10,713 nucleotides of DNA from Leptotrichiaceae bacterium (lineage in GTDB: Bacteria > Fusobacteriota > Fusobacteriia > Fusobacteriales > Leptotrichiaceae): assembly GCA_030532815.1 (NCBI GenBank), contig JAUNKI010000063.1:1-10713 (forward strand). Direction: 5' to 3'. Made by a program: the position numbers and the translations under genes. Positions 6,581 through 10,713 of this stretch are shown in pieces (the first letter of the stretch is position 1; every line of letters begins with the position of its first letter). The notes beneath the pieces were generated by a model. That model saw only the letters and a list, made by a program, of their open reading frames with translations. It was not told where the DNA came from and ran no database searches.

Positions 6581-7477
6581 ATGTCCAAAAGATTACTCAG
6601 CTGCTTTGCAAGCGATTTTGAAAAAATGACTAAGGATGAACTTAAATTGGCAATAAAGGCAAGTGAGGGAAGAACAGTCCTGTCTGAAAATATAGTTACA
6701 CAGGAACCTTTTGCACACGGTATTACAAACAGTGAAGTAGCAAGAGCTTTCGGTGCCGATCTCATACTGCTGAACACCTTTAATGTAAATAAGCCCTTTA
6801 TATGGAATCTCCCCGAAACTGATGAACCTGTGAAACTCCTAAAAAAACTTATAGGAAGACCTGTAGGGGTAAATCTCGAACCTGTGGATACCAAAGCCCG
6901 TATGCTTGAATCTGTAGAATTAATAGATGAAGGGCGTATAGCAGGTGAAAGCTCATTAAAAAAAGCCGATGATCTGGGCTTTGATTTTATATGTTTGACA
7001 GGAAATCCTGCCACAGGAGTTACAAATAAAGAAATTGCCAATGCCGTAAAACTTGCAAAAAAACATTTCAGTGGTCTTATAATAGCCGGAAAAATGCACG
7101 GTTCAGGAGTTGACGAAGCAATTGTCAATTTAGAAACAATTGACGAATTTATAAACAGCGGGGCGGACATTATTATGATTCCTGCAGTAGGTACTGTTCC
7201 CGGATTTACACAAAATGAACTGATTAAAGCGGTAAAATATATAAAAAAGAGAAATTGTCTTGTCATGTCGGCAATCGGTACAAGTCAGGAAAGTGGAAGA
7301 AAAGAACTTATAAGAGAAATCGCTCTCATGAATAAAATTGCGGGAGTGGATATTCAACATACAGGAGACGGAAGTCATTCAGGAATTTCCCCTTATGAAA
7401 ATATTTTTGAACTTTCCCTTGCACTGCGTGGTTCTCGTCATACTGTCCGTATGATTGCAGGCTCAAATGCCAGATAA
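6581..7477 (+). CDS. DUF7916-family TIM-barrel-like protein (often misnamed haloacid dehalogenase-like hydrolase)
   Basis: A 298-aa cytosolic protein. From memory, the opening (RLLSCFASDFEKMT), the SEGRTVLSEN segment at 28-37, the GADLILLNTF strand at 58-67 and the GRPVGVNLEPVD motif at 92-103 match the family now called DUF7916. Members are common in Firmicutes, Sebaldella and Leptotrichia beside sugar PTS genes. Strands regularly followed by glycine or acidic loops (CLTGNP 138-143, IIAGKMHGSG 167-176, IIMIPAVGT 197-205, VMSAIGTSQESG 228-239, DIQHTGDG 257-264) indicate a (beta/alpha)8 barrel related to phosphoenolpyruvate-mutase or aldolase folds. No HAD motifs are present. The reaction is unknown. 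The start at 6581 follows AAAGG by 9 nt; a TTG three codons earlier is less likely. It stands alone here, with no PTS neighbour, and palindromic repeats begin 28 nt after its stop. Confidence 0.85.
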   Translation: MSKRLLSCFASDFEKMTKDELKLAIKASEGRTVLSENIVTQEPFAHGITNSEVARAFGADLILLNTFNVNKPFIWNLPETDEPVKLLKKLIGRPVGVNLEPVDTKARMLESVELIDEGRIAGESSLKKADDLGFDFICLTGNPATGVTNKEIANAVKLAKKHFSGLIIAGKMHGSGVDEAIVNLETIDEFINSGADIIMIPAVGTVPGFTQNELIKAVKYIKKRNCLVMSAIGTSQESGRKELIREIALMNKIAGVDIQHTGDGSHSGISPYENIFELSLALRGSRHTVRMIAGSNAR

Positions 7478-7505
7478 TTTTTTATATAAAAATTAAAACT
7501 GTCCG

Positions 7506-7650
7506 ATAGTCCCGAAATAGTTTTCAAACTGTAAATAATGTATATTTTTTAAATTATAAACTATTATTTATTCTGATTTTATAAAAATACAGAGCATATA
7601 AAATTTACGGTTCAATTTATCTACAATTTATAAAACAGTTTCGGGACTAT
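7506..7650. repeat. Palindromic repeat copy A, perfect 12-bp terminal inverted repeats
   Basis: ATAGTCCCGAAA (7506-7517) is the exact reverse complement of TTTCGGGACTAT (7639-7650), and the match extends inward over GTTTT after two mismatches. The interior shares TGATTTTATAAAAATA (7574-7589) and the following ATATAAAATTTA with the 7722 copy, in the same orientation. It encodes nothing. Lying just past the DUF7916 stop codon, it could also end transcription. Confidence 0.65.
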
Positions 7651-7709
7651 TCCACAAATCAAAAAATCGTTCTTTAACTATAAATAATATATTTTTTTAA
7701 TTATAGACC
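7643..7709. repeat. Left half of a further repeat copy (B), apparently interrupted
   Basis: It begins GGGACTATTCCACAAATC and continues with TTCTTTAACTATAAATAATATAT and then an AATTATAGA stretch, tracking the left half of the 7722 copy. It stops at about 7709, 12 bp before the next copy begins, and shares its first bases with the right end of copy A. Confidence 0.55.
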
Positions 7710-7721
7710 TCCATTTACACT

Positions 7722-7873
7722 GGGACTATCTCATAAGTCAAAAATAATTCTCTAACTATAAGTATTATATATTTTTAAAAATTAAAAGATATTATTTTTA
7801 CTGATTTTATAAAAATAGAAAAATATATAAAATTTATAATTAAATATGTTTTTATATCTTATGAGACAGCCCC
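7722..7873. mobile_element. Intact MITE-like element (C), 152 bp, with 16-bp terminal inverted repeats
   Basis: The left end GGGACTATCTCATAAG (7722-7737) and right end CTTATGAGACAGCCCC (7858-7873) are inverted repeats with two mismatches. The interior is itself loosely palindromic, so the transcript could fold along its length. The core 7802-7831 is identical, inverted, to 4157-4186. There is no coding capacity. The GGGGCTGTCTCA-type end resembles ends of some insertion sequences in low-GC bacteria, so mobilisation by such a transposase in trans is plausible. No transposase is in the window and no clear target duplication is visible. Confidence 0.6.
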
Positions 7874-7874
7874 G

Positions 7875-7927
7875 GAAAATATATAAAGTTTATGATTTAA
7901 CATATTTTTGACTTATAAAACAGCCCT
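7875..7927. repeat. Right half of a repeat copy (D), probably the continuation of copy B
   Basis: It begins GAAAATATATAAAGTTTATG and ends TTGACTTATAAAACAGCCC, tracking the right half of the 7722 copy. With the left half at 7643-7709 it would make one older element split by the intact copy. Confidence 0.5.
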
Positions 7928-8533
7928 TTTTTTAATAATCATTGTAAAAGTTGTTATCTTTTCTAATCCATATTTTATAATTATGAAATTACTCTGTTTA
8001 TAATAATATAAAAATTAAACTCATATAATTTTATTAATTTTTCCTCTAATAATAAAACCGTTAAAAAGTCTATATTTCTACTCATTTTACAAAATCTGTA
8101 TTTTTTATTTTTTCTAAATTATTTTACAAATTAAAAGATATTCATAAAATGTACTTTTATTATAACCCGTTATTCCTGTCCCACTATGAAAACAATAAAA
8201 ATTTAAAATTCCGTCTATTTTTATACTTATAAAACATTAATCCTGATTTCTGTTCAGAAAATGACAAATCATTTTTAATTTTATACTGTTTTCACAGTTT
8301 AAACTGTATAATTTATAAAATTAACTTTAAATGGAATCCTTTTATTAAAGCATATCTGAATAACAGATTTTTAACAAATATTCTGAAAACTCCTAATAGC
8401 AAAATTAAATAACAAAATTTTGATTTCACTATAACTTCATTAATCTAAAAAATATTATAGATTTTGAATTTTAAGCTACAACTTAATTTCCTGAAAGAAA
8501 TTTAACAATGTCAATTTATCAGAGAAAATCTTT
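7928..8533. other. Gene-free AT-rich stretch
   Basis: Stop codons are dense in all frames and no ribosome binding site precedes a usable frame. The only structure found is a perfect 14-bp palindrome at 8294-8307. There is no convincing terminator after the DUF2207 gene that ends at 8534; nearby stems lack a following T-tract. Confidence 0.6.
8294..8307. repeat. Perfect 14-bp palindrome ACAGTTTAAACTGT
   Basis: Self-complementary without a spacer, and preceded four bases upstream by another ACTGT (8285-8289), giving three alternating ACTGT/ACAGT boxes. It could be a protein-binding site or a relic of the ACTGT-ended repeats nearby. Confidence 0.4.
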
Positions 8534-10447
8534 TTACCAGCTTCCGCCTCCGCCTCCGCCGGAGCCGCCGCCTGAGAACCCTCCACCTCCTGAAAATCCA
8601 CCTCCGCCGAAGCTTCCGCCGTGTGAACCTCTTGAAGAACTGAATTTCTCCTGAAATATTCTTTCCTGTGCTTTGTTATATTCATTTGATAGTGATCTTG
8701 TCAGTCCGTAATTATAATATGAAGGAACATACACTCTTGCGTTTATAAACTGTTCCGTATCTTCAAAATGATATAATTTTATTGATTTCTTCATCAGCTT
8801 TATAGCTTCATTTTTCACTCCCAGTGCTACTGCAAAAGGGAGAATATTTCTGAAATAACTTACCAGTTCATCTACATCATTAAATTTCTTAATCTGATGT
8901 TCCTCTGCTGTTTTTATATACATTTTCATTCCGTTAAGATACTCTTTTTTTCTTAAACCTTTATTTGTGTATTTTCCTATTAATTTCCCATAACCTAACA
9001 GCAGTACTATAAAATATATTGAAAATACGAAAAATTCTACTCCCGTACTTAAGAATATTATGAGTATTATCCCGCATATTCCCGCCATTAACGGAATTTT
9101 CCCCATTGATTTCAATATGGAACTTAATATGGAAATAAATACGCCTGCTACATAAAATATCACTATGAATGACAATATATCAGACGGATTTATTCCTTCT
9201 CCTTTGAACATTAAAACTAAAAATACGGGTATTGTAAGAAAAAATGGAACTAAAAATCCGTAATTATGCTTATAAATTATACTATTGTATCTATCACTTA
9301 AATCCTTTAAAATCATATTTCCTGCTTTATACAGTGCTTCTCCATTACTGAAAATATTGTTTTCATTTGGAGACAGTACGTCTAAAAGTCTTTTTTCTTC
9401 CTGATACAGTCTGCTGTTTTCGTCTTTTAACACATCAGCTTTAGTATATTTCACATTTTTTCCGTCACCTTTTACATCTTCAGCAATTATAAATCCTTTT
9501 GACAGTAATGAAAATGTTCCCACATTTAATATTTCCTTCGGATCTCTTACTCCGTTTATGTATGCCGCAAACATGGCTGACATGTCTTTAGGCACATTAA
9601 ATTCAGGAATTACAGCTTTTCCTGCCGGATCTCTTCCGAAAAGCATCCATGTTGCAAAAGCATACACAGTGAGAAAGAAAAGTAAAACAGGACCTATAAT
9701 AAGTATCGGATTAGTATAATATATAAGTTTCAGTCTATCCGAAAATACAGGATTTATTTTTTCGGTTTTTAAATTTAATAAAAATGTAAGTCCATTGTCG
9801 GGATCGAGTGTTTCTTTTGTAGTAATATTAATTTCTCCACTATTTTCAGATACAATATAATTATCAAGATTTTCTCCGTAACTTCCCGTATTTATTTCAA
9901 GTTTTGAAATTTCATTTTTTTCTATTTTCAAATCGTCGGAAAATTTTACAGTTACATGTGCCTTTTCAATGGGAACCCGCCAAAATTGTCCTATGGCATT
10001 GTAATATATCTGATATATACCGTCTTTTTTAAATACCGCATTATAAATGATATAATTAAATTCATACCTATTAACACCTTCACTTACATATTTATCAGCT
10101 GAACCTACTCTGTATCTTATTCCTTCGGAAAAATTTCGGACGGAATATTCTTCAGGACTTCCGTTTCTGGTAATCGAATTCATTTTGACAAAGGATTTGT
10201 TTATGTCCAATCCGCTTTTTTTACTTCTCAATGGAATATCTCTGTAAATACCGTGTTTCCATCCTTCAAGTTCATAATCTATTATTTCGTTTACAGATAA
10301 TGTTGCATCTTTATTTATCTGAATTACAACGTTATAATTTTTTATGGCTTCGGCATTTAAAATGTCCGTTTTAAAAATAAAAATAGTTATAACTGTAAAA
10401 AATATTGTAAAAATACTTTTCAGTTTTTTTCTTTTTAAATTCGGCAT
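8534..10447 (-). CDS. DUF2207 (YciQ-like) membrane protein with a glycine-rich C-terminal tail
   Basis: A 637-aa integral membrane protein. Residues 11-32 form a signal peptide or anchor ending near LNAEA. Residues 33-240 are the extracytoplasmic DUF2207 beta domain, with hallmark GWKHGIYRDIPL (62-73) and the YYNAIGQFWRVPIEKAHV segment (148-165). A membrane helix follows at about 246-270, then a mixed domain (279-395; PEFNVPKDMSAMFAAYINGV at 281-300). Hydrophobic helices lie at about 397-414, 424-445 and 451-490, and the conserved LPFAVALGV is at 536-544. The tail from residue 603 is Ser/Gly-rich, with FGGGGFSGGGGFSGGGS repeats and a terminal GGSW, as in many DUF2207 proteins. Function is unknown. 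The start at 10447 has AAAGGAG 7 nt upstream. It appears monocistronic, preceded by a structured leader. Confidence 0.9.
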   Translation of the reverse strand: MPNLKRKKLKSIFTIFFTVITIFIFKTDILNAEAIKNYNVVIQINKDATLSVNEIIDYELEGWKHGIYRDIPLRSKKSGLDINKSFVKMNSITRNGSPEEYSVRNFSEGIRYRVGSADKYVSEGVNRYEFNYIIYNAVFKKDGIYQIYYNAIGQFWRVPIEKAHVTVKFSDDLKIEKNEISKLEINTGSYGENLDNYIVSENSGEINITTKETLDPDNGLTFLLNLKTEKINPVFSDRLKLIYYTNPILIIGPVLLFFLTVYAFATWMLFGRDPAGKAVIPEFNVPKDMSAMFAAYINGVRDPKEILNVGTFSLLSKGFIIAEDVKGDGKNVKYTKADVLKDENSRLYQEEKRLLDVLSPNENNIFSNGEALYKAGNMILKDLSDRYNSIIYKHNYGFLVPFFLTIPVFLVLMFKGEGINPSDILSFIVIFYVAGVFISILSSILKSMGKIPLMAGICGIILIIFLSTGVEFFVFSIYFIVLLLGYGKLIGKYTNKGLRKKEYLNGMKMYIKTAEEHQIKKFNDVDELVSYFRNILPFAVALGVKNEAIKLMKKSIKLYHFEDTEQFINARVYVPSYYNYGLTRSLSNEYNKAQERIFQEKFSSSRGSHGGSFGGGGFSGGGGFSGGGSGGGGGGSW

Positions 10448-10465
10448 ATCCTAACTCCTTTCTTT

Positions 10466-10501
10466 TTATTCTGCTTTTTCTCTGTGAGACTTCATTTTCA
10501 T
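10466..10501 (-). other. Possible 9- or 11-codon leader peptide upstream of the DUF2207 gene
   Basis: GGAGGG precedes two in-frame ATGs (10501 and 10495). The second is at the ideal distance of 7 nt and gives MKSHREKAE; the first gives MKMKSHREKAE. The frame stops at 10466, 4 nt before the Shine-Dalgarno sequence of the DUF2207 gene, so translational coupling is possible. The ribosome site abuts the stem of the hairpin at 10508-10531. Translation is unproven and length alone gives no coding signal. Confidence 0.35.
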
Positions 10502-10507
10502 ACCCTC

Positions 10508-10531
10508 CAAACTTTTTTGAAAAAAAGTTTG
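10508..10531. repeat. Perfect 11-bp hairpin in the DUF2207 leader
   Basis: CAAACTTTTTT (10508-10518) pairs perfectly with AAAAAAGTTTG (10521-10531) across two bases. On the minus strand the stem is followed at once by GAGGG rather than a T-tract, so it is not a standard terminator. From memory this palindrome recurs in fusobacterial intergenic regions. Confidence 0.55.
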
Positions 10532-10585
10532 ACAAAAAACTGCCAACACAAATTATTTCTAAACTCAAAAATACTCCATTCGCTA

Positions 10586-10623
10586 AAAAATCACAAACTC
10601 GCTTCGCTCAGACAGTGATTTTT
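10586..10623. terminator. Bidirectional terminator-like repeat with a GAGCGAAGCGAG core
   Basis: AAAAATCAC (10586-10594) pairs perfectly with GTGATTTTT (10615-10623) around a 20-nt loop. The loop reads GAGCGAAGCGAG on the minus strand. T-tracts follow on either strand, and CGCTAA/TTAACG extends the stem imperfectly. It would end transcription from a minus-strand gene right of the window, separating it from the DUF2207 unit. I recall the same core in many Leptotrichia and Fusobacterium intergenic regions, but could not verify this here. Confidence 0.55.
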
Positions 10624-10713
10624 CTTAACGTTCATTCCCGTATCTTTTTCGTTGAAATAATTTGAATGTTGGGATTTCACTTGTAATTTAAGTGTGTATT
10701 TCTATTGCCATTA

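Noticed and set aside
6544..7266. 240-aa open frame on the minus strand across the DUF7916-family gene
   Set aside because: Antisense shadow of a recognisable gene, with Ser/Leu/Phe-rich low-information sequence and no ribosome site. The frame at 7130-7378 is rejected likewise.
7506..7927. CRISPR array or tandem repeat array
   Set aside because: The related blocks differ in length and sequence, are palindromic and carry no regular spacers.
8440..8533. Terminator for the DUF2207 gene
   Set aside because: The visible stems (AAATTTC/GAAATT-like and TTAAG/CTTAA) are 5-6 bp, AT-only and lack a following T-tract on the minus strand.
8476..8685. 69-aa frame on the minus strand rich in Ala and Glu
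   Set aside because: Out-of-frame reading of the glycine-codon repeats in the DUF2207 tail; the Ala/Glu pattern follows from shifted GGC/GGA triplets.
10371..10568. 65-aa frame overlapping the DUF2207 start
   Set aside because: Lys/Tyr/Phe-rich reading of the leader and signal-peptide region in another frame, running through the hairpin, without a ribosome site.
1..10713. Defence system, prophage, toxin-antitoxin pair, tRNA or rRNA
   Set aside because: No corresponding protein motifs, cloverleaf or conserved RNA sequence was seen on either strand.

Overview
The window is AT-rich DNA that looks like a Fusobacteriota chromosome, most likely Leptotrichia or a close relative. Three things suggest this. 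The large gene at the left edge starts with the autotransporter-associated N-terminal module typical of Leptotrichia and Fusobacterium. A small outer-membrane beta-barrel gene shows the cell has an outer membrane, although base composition and ribosome binding sites are Firmicutes-like. The right edge carries an intergenic sequence (with the core GAGCGAAGCGAG) that I remember from fusobacterial genomes. The genus is an inference; no rRNA or other marker gene is present.

Layout. Positions 1-3484 (minus strand) hold the first 1161 codons of a giant type V autotransporter adhesin that runs off the left edge. Its leader contains two promoter-like sequences and an orphan Shine-Dalgarno sequence. 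From 3720 to 4361 there is no gene, but there are inverted repeats and one copy of a roughly 150-bp repeat. Positions 4441-5576 (minus) form a two-gene unit: a Cof-type HAD phosphatase followed by a small cupin, ending at an AT-rich terminator. Diverging from it at 5806-6336 (plus) is a small outer-membrane beta-barrel protein with a clear terminator. Positions 6581-7477 (plus) encode a 298-aa TIM-barrel-like protein of the family I recognise as DUF7916, often mislabelled haloacid dehalogenase-like hydrolase or PEP phosphonomutase. Positions 7478-8533 have no gene; the first 450 bp are a cluster of palindromic repeats that look nested in one another. Positions 8534-10447 (minus) encode a DUF2207 membrane protein with a glycine-rich tail. 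Its leader carries a perfect hairpin, a possible 9-11-codon leader peptide and a bidirectional terminator-like repeat.

Functionally this is an ordinary chromosomal region of cell-surface genes (autotransporter, beta-barrel, DUF2207) and metabolic housekeeping genes (HAD phosphatase with cupin, DUF7916). They appear to be separate transcription units, except HAD-cupin. I see no transposase, phage gene, CRISPR array, tRNA, rRNA or defence system. The least explained feature is the MITE-like palindromic repeat family, with one copy near 4.1-4.3 kb and a nested cluster near 7.5-7.9 kb.
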